Source: Pararhizobium sp. (GTDB lineage Bacteria; Pseudomonadota; Alphaproteobacteria; Rhizobiales; Rhizobiaceae). From it: DNA of 64,000 bases. The DNA lies in contig CP051237.1 in the NCBI GenBank assembly GCA_017794825.1, positions 3,793,501-3,857,500 of the forward strand. The letters run 5' to 3'. Of this stretch, positions 1-9,710 are shown piece after piece. Position 1 is the first letter of the stretch, and each line of letters opens with the position of its first letter. The notes under the pieces were generated by a model. That model was given only the letters and a program-made list of their open reading frames with translations, was not told the DNA's origin and ran no database searches. Both the position numbers and the translations under genes were made by a program.

Positions 1-942
1 TCCCAAATGTCGTCGGCGGAAGCCGCAGACAAGGTCGTCAAGTTCCAGCTTGCCTGGCTGCCGAATTCGGCCGCCGCCGGAGAAATCGTCGCGCTGGAGA
101 AAGGCTTCTTCAAGGACAAGGGACTGGACGTCGAGATACTTCCGGGCGGGCCGAGCACCAACACCGTTCAGGAAACGCTGGCCGGCGTTGCGACCATCGC
201 GCACGCCTATGCGCCGCAGATCATGTACGCCGCCGACAAGGGCCTGCCGATCAAGTCTTTCGGAGCCTCCTTCCAGGTCGCGCCGCTGACTTTCTATTCG
301 CTTGGCGAAAGCGGCGTCGAGTCGGTCGCCGACTGGAAAGGCAAACGCATCGGCGCCAGCCAGACCGGTCTGCCGCAGGTGAAGGCCCTGCTCGATCACA
401 GCGGGCTGTCGATCGACGACATAACCTTCGTGCAGGCGCAGATACCGGCGCTGATGCAAGGGCAGGTGGACGTTGTCGCGTCATGGCCGACGAATCTCGC
501 CACGCTCGAGCCCATCACCAGTCACCCCGGCGGATACAATACCCAGAGCATCTGGGACAACGGGCTTCAGTTTCAGTCCAACTACTACATCGCCACCACC
601 GAGACGATCGAGAATGACAGCGCGACGCTTGCGGCGTTCCTCGAGGCTGTCGACATGGGGTGGTCCTACGTCGCCGACCATCCGGAAGAGGCGATCGAAA
701 TCGTGACCGCCACGGCGGAGGGATTGCGGCCGGAAGCCGAGATGGCGGCCCTGAAGGTGACGCTTGACGGCGGTTATATCTACAATGAAGATACCGTCGA
801 ATACGGTTTCGCGAATGTCGACAAGGACCGCTGGCAGCGCACCCTGGATCTCTACGCCAAGATCGGCGAGATCGGCGAACTGAAGACCGACGACGTCTTC
901 GATTCCAGCATTCTCGACCAGACCGAGTTGACCAAGAGGTAG
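1..942 (+). CDS. ABC transporter substrate-binding protein, NMT1/SsuA-TauA type (5' partial)
   Basis: Periplasmic binding protein of an SsuABC/TauABC/NMT1-type importer. The frame is open to base 1 and the first ATG (base 7) is followed almost at once by mature-looking sequence (KFQLAWLPN...), so the signal peptide and true start probably lie outside the window. The N-terminal lobe has the family pattern of a short beta strand, a helix with EKGFFKDKGLDVE, and a gly-rich loop (GGPST). An ATPase and a permease follow 4 and 5 bases apart in the same direction, giving the usual three-gene importer. Known substrates of the family include sulfonates, taurine, nitrate and pyrimidine precursors; none can be chosen here. 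Confidence 0.9.
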   Translation, partial: SQMSSAEAADKVVKFQLAWLPNSAAAGEIVALEKGFFKDKGLDVEILPGGPSTNTVQETLAGVATIAHAYAPQIMYAADKGLPIKSFGASFQVAPLTFYSLGESGVESVADWKGKRIGASQTGLPQVKALLDHSGLSIDDITFVQAQIPALMQGQVDVVASWPTNLATLEPITSHPGGYNTQSIWDNGLQFQSNYYIATTETIENDSATLAAFLEAVDMGWSYVADHPEEAIEIVTATAEGLRPEAEMAALKVTLDGGYIYNEDTVEYGFANVDKDRWQRTLDLYAKIGEIGELKTDDVFDSSILDQTELTKR

Positions 943-946
943 GATC

Positions 947-1750
947 ATGGCCGACGCCGCCATGCAGCTTGACGACGTCCCGGCGACGCCCGCCATCGAA
1001 ATCGACAATGTGTCGGTGACGTTCGGGCAGGGCCAGAACCAGGTCCGGGCGATCGACCGGATATCGCTCGATGTGCGCGATGGAGAGTTCCTGACCCTGA
1101 TCGGGCATTCCGGTTGCGGGAAATCGACGCTGCTTCGCGTCATCGCCGACATCATCAAGCCGACTGAGGGACGCGTGCAGGTGCTGGGCGCGCTTCCGGA
1201 GAAGGCGCGGCGGGCCAGGCAGTTCAGCATGGTGTTCCAGCAGCCGACGCTGCTTCCGTGGGCCTCGGTCATCGACAATGTGAGCCTGCCTTTCAAGGTG
1301 GGCGGGGCCTCCGCGGCCGGCGACCAGGCAATGGATCCGGCCGAGGCGCTGCGCCTTGTCGAACTCGACGGCTTCGAGAATGCGCTTCCCGCCGAGCTTT
1401 CCGGAGGCATGAAACAACGCGTGTCGATTGCCCGGGCGCTTGTGACGCGACCGCGCATCCTGCTGATGGACGAGCCTTTCAGCGCGCTCGACGAACTGGT
1501 GCGCGACATGCTGAATATCGAATTGCTGAAGATCTGGAAGCGCAGCGGCACGACGGTGGTCTTCGTCACCCATTCGTTGCAGGAGGCGGCGTTTCTTTCA
1601 CAGCGCGTCGTCGTCATGGGACGCCGCCCGTCGCGCATCGCCGGCGTGCTCGACATCGATCTGCCGGATGAGCGCACGCTCAAACTCAAGGATGCGCCCG
1701 AGCTCGGCCGGCACGTGGCGGCGCTCCGCGCCCTGCTGGACGAGGGATAG
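947..1750 (+). CDS. ABC transporter ATP-binding protein, SsuB/TauB type
   Basis: Cytoplasmic ATPase of the importer encoded by the flanking genes. All nucleotide-binding motifs are intact: Walker A GHSGCGKST at residues 53-61, Q-loop in VFQQPTLLPW near 97-105, signature LSGGMKQ at 151-157, Walker B ILLMDEP at 171-177, and the switch histidine in FVTHS. At 267 aa it has the normal length for the SsuB/TauB group. The gene starts 4 bases after the binding-protein stop, which implies translational coupling. The first 18 or so residues before the conserved domain are variable, so a slightly later start cannot be excluded. Confidence 0.95.
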   Translation: MADAAMQLDDVPATPAIEIDNVSVTFGQGQNQVRAIDRISLDVRDGEFLTLIGHSGCGKSTLLRVIADIIKPTEGRVQVLGALPEKARRARQFSMVFQQPTLLPWASVIDNVSLPFKVGGASAAGDQAMDPAEALRLVELDGFENALPAELSGGMKQRVSIARALVTRPRILLMDEPFSALDELVRDMLNIELLKIWKRSGTTVVFVTHSLQEAAFLSQRVVVMGRRPSRIAGVLDIDLPDERTLKLKDAPELGRHVAALRALLDEG

Positions 1751-1755
1751 AACCA

Positions 1756-2583
1756 ATGAGCATCGCCAACACCAGCGACGTCAAGACGTCGGACGTCAGG
1801 GTCTTCGGTTCGATCGGCCAGTTCGCCGGCGTCGCGCGGCCCGTCGTCATGGGGCTCCTCGGGCTCTTCGTGCTGCTCGCGCTATGGCAGTTTCTCATCT
1901 GGGTTCTGGAGACCCCGGTTTATCTCGTGCCGGCGCCGACCGATGTCGCGCTTGCCGTGCGCAACGATTTCGCCCTGCTTGCCTCCAGCTCCGTGCCAAC
2001 CATCACCGAGGCCTTTCTGGGTTTCCTGCTCGGCAATTGCATCGCGATCCTGGTTGCGGCCTCTTTCGTCTACGCGAAACTGATCGAGGAAATGTTCTAT
2101 CCGGTCGCGATCATCATCAAGACGATCCCGATCGTCGCGATCGCGCCCGTCCTGAAGATCATGCTCGGAAACGGCATGGAGCCGAAGGTCGTCGTCGCAG
2201 CGCTGATCTGCTTCTTTCCGACGCTGGTCAACGCGGTTCGCGGGTTCAGGGCGGTCGATCCGCAACTCGTCGAACTGATGCACGTGCTTTCGGCGTCGAA
2301 AACGGAGGTCTTTTTGCGGGTGCGGCTCCAGAGCGCGCTGCCCTACATCTTTTCCGCCTTGAAGATATCCGTGACGATGTGCGTGCTCGGCGCGATCGTC
2401 GGCGAATGGATCGGCGCCAATCACGGGATCGGTTATCTGCTTATCCAGAGCATGTACGAATTCGACACGCCGCGGCTCTTCGCAAGCATCCTGACGGCCT
2501 CGTTCATCGCTATCACCGGCTTTGCGATCGTCTCCGTGCTGGAAAAGATCGTCATCCGCTGGGACGCCGCTTCGGTGACCTGA
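1756..2583 (+). CDS. ABC transporter permease, SsuC/TauC type
   Basis: Inner-membrane permease of the importer. The 275 aa protein has about six hydrophobic segments, starting near residues 29-51, and the BPD_transp_1 coupling loop around residues 172-200 (LVELMHVLSASKTEVFLRV), which docks onto the ATPase. It starts 5 bases after the ATPase stop and is the last gene of the cassette: a convergent multicopper oxidase ends 16 bases downstream. No catabolic enzyme accompanies these three genes inside the window, so partner genes, if any, lie to the left of base 1. Confidence 0.93.
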   Translation: MSIANTSDVKTSDVRVFGSIGQFAGVARPVVMGLLGLFVLLALWQFLIWVLETPVYLVPAPTDVALAVRNDFALLASSSVPTITEAFLGFLLGNCIAILVAASFVYAKLIEEMFYPVAIIIKTIPIVAIAPVLKIMLGNGMEPKVVVAALICFFPTLVNAVRGFRAVDPQLVELMHVLSASKTEVFLRVRLQSALPYIFSALKISVTMCVLGAIVGEWIGANHGIGYLLIQSMYEFDTPRLFASILTASFIAITGFAIVSVLEKIVIRWDAASVT

Positions 2584-2599
2584 CGCCCCCGGCGACTGG

Positions 2600-4165
2600 T
2601 CAGGACACGGTGAAATCCGTCATCATGCCGGAATCCTCGTGCTCGAGAATGTGACAATGGAGCATGAAAGGGTTTTGCCTTGACGCCGGATGCTGGAACG
2701 CGACCTGGATGTCGCAGAACCCGCCTTTCTCCACCGGCGCAATGTCCTTCCAGCCCCGCATGTGCGCCGGGGGCTGGTTTCCACTGATCGACAGAATGCG
2801 GAACTGGCATCCGTGGATGTGGACCGGATGCAGCATCCGGTCGTCGCCCTCGGAGATGCGCCAGCGAAGATTGGCGCCAAGCGGGGCGTTGACCGAGACC
2901 TCGCCGAGGGCGAAGGACTTGCCGTTGACGGCGTTCGCGGAGTGCTGCTGCGCTGCGGACAATGGCGGCCCGTCATACAGCAGTGTGCGGACTTTTTTCA
3001 GGATTTCGGCGTCGGACTTGCCGGACTTGTTCATCTCCATCAGGCCTGCGTCCTTGAAAAGTTTCATGCCCTGGTCGTCGAGGTTCATGTTCATCACGAA
3101 GTTCTGGCTGACCGGCGGCAGATCGGAATCCAGTGGCTCGATTTGTGCGAGGGCGTCGGGAAGCCGGCCTCGGCCGTCTGCGCCGTCCGGAACGAATGTC
3201 ACCAGGGGCAGATCGGTGTCGAAGGGCGGCAGGTTCATGGCTAGCTGGCTTACGGGGCGCGTGACGAGCTCGAACGGATTGCCGTCGCGCGCGTCCACCA
3301 GAACTTCGTAGCGTTCTCCGGCGTACATCGTCAGGTCACCGAGCCGGACCGGCTCTTCCAGAAGTCCGCCGTCGCTGGCGACGACATAGAACGGTCTGTC
3401 GTCTGAGATCGCCAACCGGTAGCTGCGCGCATTCGACCCGTTCAGGAGCCGCAACCTGATCCAGCCGCGCGCGGTTTTCGCCTGCGGGTAGACGGCGCCG
3501 TTGATCAGCGCCACGTCTCCGACATATCCCGTCGTGACGGCGGCCATATTGAAGCGATGGAAGAACGAGCCGTCGGCATTGAAATGGCGGTCCTGAATGA
3601 TGACCGGAATGTCGTCCACGCCCCATGTGGAGGGAAGGGGAAGGGCGTCCGATTGCTCGTCGTCGATCAGGAAGAGGCCGGCCAGACCCTTGATGACGAG
3701 TTCGGCTGTAGCCGGATAGATATGGGGATGAAACCAGCAGGTGGCGGCGGGCTGGTCGACCGGGAGATGGATATCCCAGTTCCCGCCGGGCTTGATGATG
3801 TTGTAGGGGCCGCCGTCGACGTCTCCCGGAATCTTCAGACCATGCCAGTGCATGGTTATGTTCTCGGCGAGGCCGTTGCGAATGTACATGTGAAGGGTTT
3901 CGCCGCTCCGCGCCCTGATCGCCGGACCCAGGTACGGACCGTTGATTCCGAAAGTGGGCGTCCTGACGCCGGACAGGAATTCCGCCGATGACGGGCTGGC
4001 GTCGAGCCGGACTTCGCCGTTCGGCCCCGGACGCAACTCGCTCGGGATCGGCAAAGCAGGTCTTGCCGCGGCGAACGCCGAACGCCTCGCCAGCGGCGTT
4101 CCGGCCAGCAAAATCGCAGCGCCCGCGCTCGCGGCAAGCATCTCTCTTCTGTTGATCGATCTCAT
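2600..4165 (-). CDS. Tat-exported multicopper oxidase (CueO/bilirubin-oxidase type)
   Basis: Periplasmic oxidase expected to couple one-electron oxidation of a substrate (Cu(I), phenols or bilirubin-like compounds in relatives) to reduction of O2 to water. The N-terminus holds a twin-arginine signal (NRREML at 5-10, then a hydrophobic stretch, cleavage near SAFA 29-32). Copper sites are complete: HWHG at 106-109, HPH at 146-148, HPVHIHG at 446-452 and HCHILEHEDSGMM at 503-515, including the type-1 Cys504, His509 and Met514. I see no methionine-rich insert like that of E. coli CueO and no copper-resistance genes nearby, so a copper-tolerance role is only a guess. At 521 aa it is a typical three-cupredoxin-domain length. 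Confidence 0.93.
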   Translation of the reverse strand: MRSINRREMLAASAGAAILLAGTPLARRSAFAAARPALPIPSELRPGPNGEVRLDASPSSAEFLSGVRTPTFGINGPYLGPAIRARSGETLHMYIRNGLAENITMHWHGLKIPGDVDGGPYNIIKPGGNWDIHLPVDQPAATCWFHPHIYPATAELVIKGLAGLFLIDDEQSDALPLPSTWGVDDIPVIIQDRHFNADGSFFHRFNMAAVTTGYVGDVALINGAVYPQAKTARGWIRLRLLNGSNARSYRLAISDDRPFYVVASDGGLLEEPVRLGDLTMYAGERYEVLVDARDGNPFELVTRPVSQLAMNLPPFDTDLPLVTFVPDGADGRGRLPDALAQIEPLDSDLPPVSQNFVMNMNLDDQGMKLFKDAGLMEMNKSGKSDAEILKKVRTLLYDGPPLSAAQQHSANAVNGKSFALGEVSVNAPLGANLRWRISEGDDRMLHPVHIHGCQFRILSISGNQPPAHMRGWKDIAPVEKGGFCDIQVAFQHPASRQNPFMLHCHILEHEDSGMMTDFTVS

Positions 4166-4329
4166 GATGCGCGTCCCGTCCCTTCACCGATTGTTGCGTT
4201 ATAGCAGTATTTTCAACCGGGGGTTACTGCGCCAGGCCGATGGACGGAGCGCTGGCGGTTTCCTGTCCAGTTGGTGTACATCTGATTCCCGGCCGGCGTC
4301 GCGTCGATCCGGCAGGCTGTGAGGGTTGA

Positions 4330-5298
4330 ATGCTATTGGGCGATTTCCGCAAATCGATGTCTACAGGACTGTGGCTTCTGGCCCTGTCGCTGATCTTTAC
4401 AGGTTCTTCCATGGCGAAAACGATCATGATCGACGGACCGGCGGGACCGTTGGCCGGTGAGGCGACGAACGTCGAGGGCGCGCGCCATGTGGTCGTCATC
4501 ATACCTGGCTCCGGTCCGGTGGACCGCGACGGCAACAGCCCGCAGGGCGGGCTGGACAGCGACGCCTACAAGATGTTGGCGGACACGCTCGCAGACGAAG
4601 GGATAGCGTCGATCAGGATCGACAAGCGCGGCTTTTTCGGCAGCAGCGCAGCGATCGCCGATCCCAATGACGTGACGATCGAAGCCTATGCCGGGGACGC
4701 GCGCGACTGGGTAAAGCGCGCGGCAGAGATGGCCCCGTGCGTCTGGATCGCAGGCCATTCGGAAGGCGGGCTGGTTGCGCTCGTCGCAAGCCGCAAGCCG
4801 CCCGAAGCGCTCTGCGGACTGTTGCTGCTTTCGACCGCCGGACGGCCGATGGGGGAATTGTTGCGGGAACAGTTGCGGGCGATGCCAGGCATGGGGCCGT
4901 CGATGCCGGCGATCGATCGTATCGTCACGGAACTGGAGGCCGGCCGCACCGCCGATCCCGAGGAACTGCCGCCGCACCTGAAGGCGATGTTCACGCCCGG
5001 CCTGCAGCGCTACATGATCGACCTGTTCTCGCACGATCCCGTTGCCCTGGCGCAAGACTGGCAAGGGCCGGCGCTGATCGTACAGGGGGATGCGGACATA
5101 CAGGTCAAGCCGATCGACGCCGACCTGCTCGCATCGGCGCTTCCGCAAGCCGAAAAGGTGATCGTTGAGGGCGCAACGCACATGCTGAAAGCCGATGTTC
5201 CGGGCCAGCCGCTGGCGACCTACACAGAACCTTCCCATCCGCTGCACCCGGACGTCGTCCCCGCCATATCGGAGTTTGTTGCAAGGCGTTCGCGATAA
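4330..5298 (+). CDS. Secreted alpha/beta hydrolase
   Basis: Serine hydrolase or esterase of the alpha/beta fold. A hydrophobic N-terminal segment (about residues 12-28, ending SSMAK) suggests a signal peptide. The nucleophile elbow is GHSEGG at 142-147 with Ser144. The acid is probably the Asp in GDADIQV, and the histidine lies in GATHMLK close to the C-terminus. The oxyanion-side strand reads VVIIPGSGP at 55-63. It is divergent from the multicopper oxidase (164 bases between starts) and convergent with the AraC regulator. A second ATG nine codons in (4357) could be the real start and would give a more standard signal peptide. Substrate unknown. Confidence 0.85.
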   Translation: MLLGDFRKSMSTGLWLLALSLIFTGSSMAKTIMIDGPAGPLAGEATNVEGARHVVVIIPGSGPVDRDGNSPQGGLDSDAYKMLADTLADEGIASIRIDKRGFFGSSAAIADPNDVTIEAYAGDARDWVKRAAEMAPCVWIAGHSEGGLVALVASRKPPEALCGLLLLSTAGRPMGELLREQLRAMPGMGPSMPAIDRIVTELEAGRTADPEELPPHLKAMFTPGLQRYMIDLFSHDPVALAQDWQGPALIVQGDADIQVKPIDADLLASALPQAEKVIVEGATHMLKADVPGQPLATYTEPSHPLHPDVVPAISEFVARRSR

Positions 5299-5309
5299 CG
5301 CCAGGCGCT

Positions 5310-6302
5310 TCAGCGCTCCTGCTTCAGCAGGTTACGCCGGGAAAAGTCTCGTGGCAGCACGCCGTAGCTGGTTCTGAAGACCTTGCTGAAATGGCTGAGA
5401 TTGTTGAAGCCGCAGGCATAGGCCGTTTCGGTGACGGCGTAGCCGTCTTCCAGCATCGACATGGCGGTTTCAAGCCGGATCTTGCGCAGATGGGTGTGGA
5501 TCGTGCGGCCGACCTGGCTGCGGAAACCGAGTTTGAGCTTTTTCTCGCTGACGCCGACTGCTCGGGCGAGTTTCGGGATCGTCCAGTCTTCCTGGAAATG
5601 GGACTGGAGAATGTTGGCGGCCGTGGTGATCTTTCGCCGGTCGGCGGGCGAGAGCCTGATCTCGCTGTTTCCATCCGAGGCGAGATGGCTGAAGGCGATT
5701 GCAAGACACTGATAGGCCAGACCCTTCAGATAGATTTTGCGGATCGGACCTTCAGGATAGTCGCAGGCGGCAATATCGCGGGCGGTGCGCAACAGGTCGG
5801 CCGGCGCGTCGAAACCCGCGAAGATCGTCCCTTCGTTGCGGTCGCTGCGATCGATGAGCAATTGCCTGCCGAAGCGGCGCATCGTTTCGCCGCCGAGCGA
5901 CTGGACCGCTTCCGGCTGGTATCGGATATCGACGATCTCATAGGGTTTGTCGCGCCTTACGGAGTAGCTGCCCGATGTTTCGGTGATGCTGGTGAAGATG
6001 GCCGCCATGCCTGCTTTCATTTCCATCGGCGGGCCGTCATTGAGCGTGATCAGCGAACTGCCGCCGAAACAGACCGAGAGCGAGTAGGTGGGTGGGCCGG
6101 AAATGCTGATCGTCTTATCCGATGCGGCGTCGACCCGCATGACGGCGGCGTACATGCCCTCGTCGAGATCGTCTATCCGGATCGATTCGGCCCATCCCGC
6201 CTCGATGATTTCCGGTGAAAGCTCCGTGACCTTTTCCCATGGCGTATGCCGGTAAGGTCTGACGGTGTTGTGCGCGCGAGAATGGGTATTGTCTTCTGAC
6301 AT
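5310..6302 (-). CDS. AraC-family regulator, probable control of siderophore uptake (PchR-like)
   Basis: Transcription factor with a C-terminal AraC/XylS DNA-binding domain of two helix-turn-helix units over the last 110 residues (TIPKLARAVGVSEKKLK and VTETAYACGFNNLSHFSKVF). The open frame can be extended upstream to a TTG at 6392, but the ATG at 6302 (MSEDNTHS) is preferred: it gives 330 aa, close to PchR-type regulators, and leaves a normal intergenic region. It is divergent from the TonB-dependent receptor at 6414. This arrangement is common where an AraC protein senses a ferric siderophore and activates its receptor. The role in siderophore sensing is inferred from position. Confidence 0.87.
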   Translation of the reverse strand: MSEDNTHSRAHNTVRPYRHTPWEKVTELSPEIIEAGWAESIRIDDLDEGMYAAVMRVDAASDKTISISGPPTYSLSVCFGGSSLITLNDGPPMEMKAGMAAIFTSITETSGSYSVRRDKPYEIVDIRYQPEAVQSLGGETMRRFGRQLLIDRSDRNEGTIFAGFDAPADLLRTARDIAACDYPEGPIRKIYLKGLAYQCLAIAFSHLASDGNSEIRLSPADRRKITTAANILQSHFQEDWTIPKLARAVGVSEKKLKLGFRSQVGRTIHTHLRKIRLETAMSMLEDGYAVTETAYACGFNNLSHFSKVFRTSYGVLPRDFSRRNLLKQER

Positions 6303-6413
6303 GGGAAAAAGACCGGAATTCGTCAAAGAAGGACCCGTTTGTGTTAGCCCCGAACAGGCCGAGTTCGTAATAAAACCTGATTTCAAAGTCAAGTTTTAGG
6401 CAATGAGGGGATC
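6303..6413. promoter_or_regulatory. Divergent promoter region, AraC regulator / TonB receptor
   Basis: This 111-base gap must carry both promoters and presumably AraC or Fur binding sites. A GAGGGG ribosome-binding site lies just before the receptor ATG (6404-6409). I could not identify a convincing Fur box or -35/-10 pair by eye. Confidence 0.45.
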
Positions 6414-8459
6414 ATGCGTTATTATCGTCCGGCCGTAGCCGTCATGTTTGTTGCAGGGGGAATAGCTCCCGTGCTTGCCCAGGACGCGATCGGCGTGACC
6501 GATCTGGAAGCGATTGTCGTCACCGCCGGCAAGCAGGAGGAAGATATCGCAACCTATGACGGGGCGCTCAGCGTCAGGACAGGGGAGGAACTGGAACAAG
6601 CCAACGTCAAGAACGTCTACGACCTCGAGCGGGTGTTTCCAGGGCTCGTCATACGCACGCGCGGCAACCAGGCCTACAGCAATTTCACCGTACGCGGCAT
6701 GAGTTCCCCGGACTATTACAATCCGACCGTCCAGATCTATGTCGACGGCGTGCCGCAACTCCCGTCGGCCTTTACCCAGCCGCTGGTCGATATCGAAAGG
6801 GTCGAGTTCCTGAAAGGTCCGCAGGGAACGCTCTACGGCCGCAACGCCTATGGCGGCGTCATCAACATCATCACCAAGGATCCCGACAGCAACAGCCTCA
6901 CCGTGGAGGGAACGGTTTCGAACCGCATCCTGTCGACCAATGTCGCGGGTACGGCTGTTCTGGTCCCGGACGCTGTCTATTTCGACGGCGCATTGTTTGC
7001 CGAGAAGGATTTGGGGGAGATCGACGACATAACGACCGGCTGGCAGGACATCGACAAGTCCACCGATTTCTACGGCCGGGCGCGGCTGCGCTATGCGCCC
7101 ACCGGCGGAAATTTCGACGCCAGCATTTCGTTCTCGCGCGAGAAACTGCACAGCCGTGAAGAGCTATATCTGCTCGACGACGACGTCGAAAGGCAAATCT
7201 ACCAGCAGCCTCTGCTGGCGCCCTATCCGCTGCTTGAGCGCGAGACGACCACGGCGTCCGCCCAGTGGAACTGGCGGGTGGAGAACTTCACCATCTCCAG
7301 CGTCACCTCCTATCAGTACGTCGATATGCAAAGGGACATAACAAGTTCGGGTTTGTTGCTGGGCTTTCCCGAAACCGACGAGGCGATCACGCAGGAGCTG
7401 CGCGCCACCTTCGACAATGGCGGCCCGATCACTGGCGTCGCCGGATTGTTCTACCAGCACGATGTGTTCACCCGCGAGGACGCGGACGGTTTCCCTGGCT
7501 ATTACGGACCGTCGACGAACAAAGTGGAGACCGACACCTTCGCCGGCTTCGGCGAGGCGACCTGGCAGGTCAACGACAAGCTCGCCATCACCGCCGGCGG
7601 GCGCATCTCCTATGACAGCAGCTCCATCGATTTCGACCGGCCGGACATCTACTCGAACGGTTTCGGGTTCGCCTTCACGAACGAAACAGATTTCACCGAT
7701 TTCGCGCCGAAACTGTCGTTCGGCTACCAGGTCAATGACGACACGCATCTCTACGCTCTGGTGTCGAAAGGCTACAAGCCGGGCGGTTTCAACCACGCCA
7801 TTTCCTCAATGGCCGATGCGGAGCCCTATGATCCGGAAGAAGCGTGGAACTTCGAAATCGGCGGCCGGGGATCCTATCTTGACGGCGATCTCGATCTTTC
7901 CTTCGCGCTTTACCACATCATTTCCAGCGACAAGCAGATCTATGTCGGCCCGCTCGGCCAGCAGGTCATACAGAATGCTGGCGAGGCGACGAGCACTGGC
8001 CTGGAGCTGGACGCCGCATGGCGCGTGACGAACGGGCTGCAACTGACCGGCGCCCTGAATATCGGCCGATCCGTCTTCACCGACTACACGGACCCGGTCA
8101 CCGGCGTGAACTATGACGGCAACTACATTCCCTATGCGCCATCGGTCACAGGGAAAGTGGGCGCCAGATACTGGCTCGACCAGTCTGTTTTCGACGCAGA
8201 CATCGTCTTTTATGGCGACGTAAATTTCGTGAGCGAAGTTTATTTCAACGAAGCCAACTCGCTGGATCAGCCGGGATATGCAACGCTGGATCTCGGCGTC
8301 GACATAGACGCCGCTAACGGACTGTCGATGCGGCTCTTCGTCGACAACGTGACGAACGAGATCTACCGCACCTCGAGCTTCGACTTCGGCGGCGGCGATA
8401 TCCGCAGCACGATCTCCGAAGGACGCCTCTTCGGATTGACGGTTCGGAAGAGCTTTTAA
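6414..8459 (+). CDS. TonB-dependent outer-membrane receptor, siderophore type
   Basis: Outer-membrane active transporter driven by TonB. It has a signal peptide (residues 1 to about 23, ending VLAQ), a TonB-box-like strand DLEAIVVTA at 30-38, a plug domain at roughly 45-160 (conserved VRGM, VQIYVDGVPQ, VEFLKGPQGTLYGRNAYGG) and a long beta-barrel ending in the C-terminal Phe of outer-membrane barrels (RKSF). The plug resembles the FecA/FyuA/Fiu-like iron-siderophore receptors. At 681 aa the length is normal for the family. It is followed 3 bases later by an MFS gene of the siderophore-permease type and preceded by a divergent AraC regulator, which supports ferric-siderophore import. Confidence 0.92.
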   Translation: MRYYRPAVAVMFVAGGIAPVLAQDAIGVTDLEAIVVTAGKQEEDIATYDGALSVRTGEELEQANVKNVYDLERVFPGLVIRTRGNQAYSNFTVRGMSSPDYYNPTVQIYVDGVPQLPSAFTQPLVDIERVEFLKGPQGTLYGRNAYGGVINIITKDPDSNSLTVEGTVSNRILSTNVAGTAVLVPDAVYFDGALFAEKDLGEIDDITTGWQDIDKSTDFYGRARLRYAPTGGNFDASISFSREKLHSREELYLLDDDVERQIYQQPLLAPYPLLERETTTASAQWNWRVENFTISSVTSYQYVDMQRDITSSGLLLGFPETDEAITQELRATFDNGGPITGVAGLFYQHDVFTREDADGFPGYYGPSTNKVETDTFAGFGEATWQVNDKLAITAGGRISYDSSSIDFDRPDIYSNGFGFAFTNETDFTDFAPKLSFGYQVNDDTHLYALVSKGYKPGGFNHAISSMADAEPYDPEEAWNFEIGGRGSYLDGDLDLSFALYHIISSDKQIYVGPLGQQVIQNAGEATSTGLELDAAWRVTNGLQLTGALNIGRSVFTDYTDPVTGVNYDGNYIPYAPSVTGKVGARYWLDQSVFDADIVFYGDVNFVSEVYFNEANSLDQPGYATLDLGVDIDAANGLSMRLFVDNVTNEIYRTSSFDFGGGDIRSTISEGRLFGLTVRKSF

Positions 8460-8462
8460 ATC

Positions 8463-9710
8463 ATGTCCGATGTAACGGCTGGATACGCCGCGTCGACAGG
8501 CAGTGGTCTCAAGGTCATCCTGCCGGCGATCGGCGGGATCTATATCGCCCAGAGCCTCGTCGGGAGCTTCAGTTTCCTCGGACTGCCTGCAGTTCTGCGA
8601 AGCCAGGGCGTCTCGCTCGGTCAGATTGGTCTGGTGTCGCTGCTGATGCTGCCCTGGGCGCTCAAATTCCTGTGGGCGCCGGCGCTCGAGCGACTCCGCC
8701 AACCGGTGGGGCGACCGAGGAGAACACGTTTCATTGTCACAGTCGGGCAGCTGCTGGTTGCCCTGTTGCTGGCTTCGACGGCGCTGACGTCACCGGATGA
8801 TTTTTCCGTCCTCATCGTGCTGCTTGCCGTGGTCGCCATAACCTCGGCAACGATCGATATCGCCTGCGATGCGTTCGCGATCGAAAACCTTCCAGAGCGC
8901 CAGCGCGGCTGGGGCAACACCATGCAGGTCGGTGGCGGATATCTGGGCATCGTACTTGGCAGTGGGCTTTTTCTTGTGTTGCAGCCGGTCGTGGGCTGGT
9001 CGATCGCGATCCTCTTCCTTTCGCTATGCATTGTCGTTCTTGTTCTGCCCTTTCAGGCGATCGGCAGGGAGAATACGGTTTCCGAAACAGATGGATCACC
9101 GCAGCAAAGGCCGAGCCTTTCCAGAGCGCTGGCCAACCCGGCTGTCCGGCATGGCCTGATTCTCACAGTGGTATTCGAACTCGGGGCCAGGTTCGTCCAG
9201 CCGATGCTTAGCCCGTACCTCGTCGATCTCGGCGTTTCCCTGCAGACCGTCGGCGCAATCAACGGTGCGGGCGGTGTCGTTGGGGGATTGCTCGGGACGG
9301 TTCTTGCCGGCTTCTGCGTCCGTCTGTTCGGCGCCAATGCAGCGCTTGCGGCGGGCGTCTTGATGCAGGCCGGCATACTGACGCTGCTTGCCGTCGCGAG
9401 TTACGCCAATATGCCGGTTTCGGCGATCATCGCACTGGTGCTCGTCAAGTCGAGCGTCATGGCTTTCGGTTTCGTTGTGCTCTATTCGCGCACGATGGGT
9501 CTGGCCTCGCTGAAACAGGCGGGTGTCGACTTCACTCTCTTTCAGTGCGCCGACGCGCTGATCGCCGGTCTCGCAGGTGTCGCGGCGGGCAGGCTGGCTG
9601 AGATCGCCGGTTACGCCGCATGCTTGTCCCTCGGCGCTGTGGTTTCCTGCCTGGCCGTCGTCCTCATCTTCATGTTCACACATAGCTACAAGCCAAAAGA
9701 AGTGGAGTAA
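8463..9710 (+). CDS. RhtX/FptX-like MFS siderophore permease
   Basis: Inner-membrane MFS transporter of about 12 hydrophobic segments over 415 aa. The sequence matches the RhtX/FptX group, single-polypeptide permeases for rhizobactin 1021 and pyochelin that replace an ABC importer: note the conserved stretch [13 protein letters not shown] and [17 protein letters not shown] in the middle of the N-terminal half. The gene begins 3 bases after the TonB receptor and overlaps the next start by one base, so the three genes form one transcription unit. The siderophore may be foreign, because no siderophore biosynthesis genes occur in the window. Confidence 0.87.
   Translation: MSDVTAGYAASTGSGLKVILPAIGGIYIAQSLVGSFSFLGLPAVLRSQGVSLGQIGLVSLLMLPWALKFLWAPALERLRQPVGRPRRTRFIVTVGQLLVALLLASTALTSPDDFSVLIVLLAVVAITSATIDIACDAFAIENLPERQRGWGNTMQVGGGYLGIVLGSGLFLVLQPVVGWSIAILFLSLCIVVLVLPFQAIGRENTVSETDGSPQQRPSLSRALANPAVRHGLILTVVFELGARFVQPMLSPYLVDLGVSLQTVGAINGAGGVVGGLLGTVLAGFCVRLFGANAALAAGVLMQAGILTLLAVASYANMPVSAIIALVLVKSSVMAFGFVVLYSRTMGLASLKQAGVDFTLFQCADALIAGLAGVAAGRLAEIAGYAACLSLGAVVSCLAVVLIFMFTHSYKPKEVE

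Noticed and set aside
481..1689. Minus-strand open frame of 402 codons over the first ABC genes
   Set aside because: Opposite two genes with intact ABC importer motifs; its sequence is low-complexity Ser/Arg rich.
5302..5320. Hairpin between the hydrolase and the AraC gene (GCGCT/AGCGC)
   Set aside because: Only 5 pairs with a 2-base loop or a bulge, and no T run; too weak to call a terminator.
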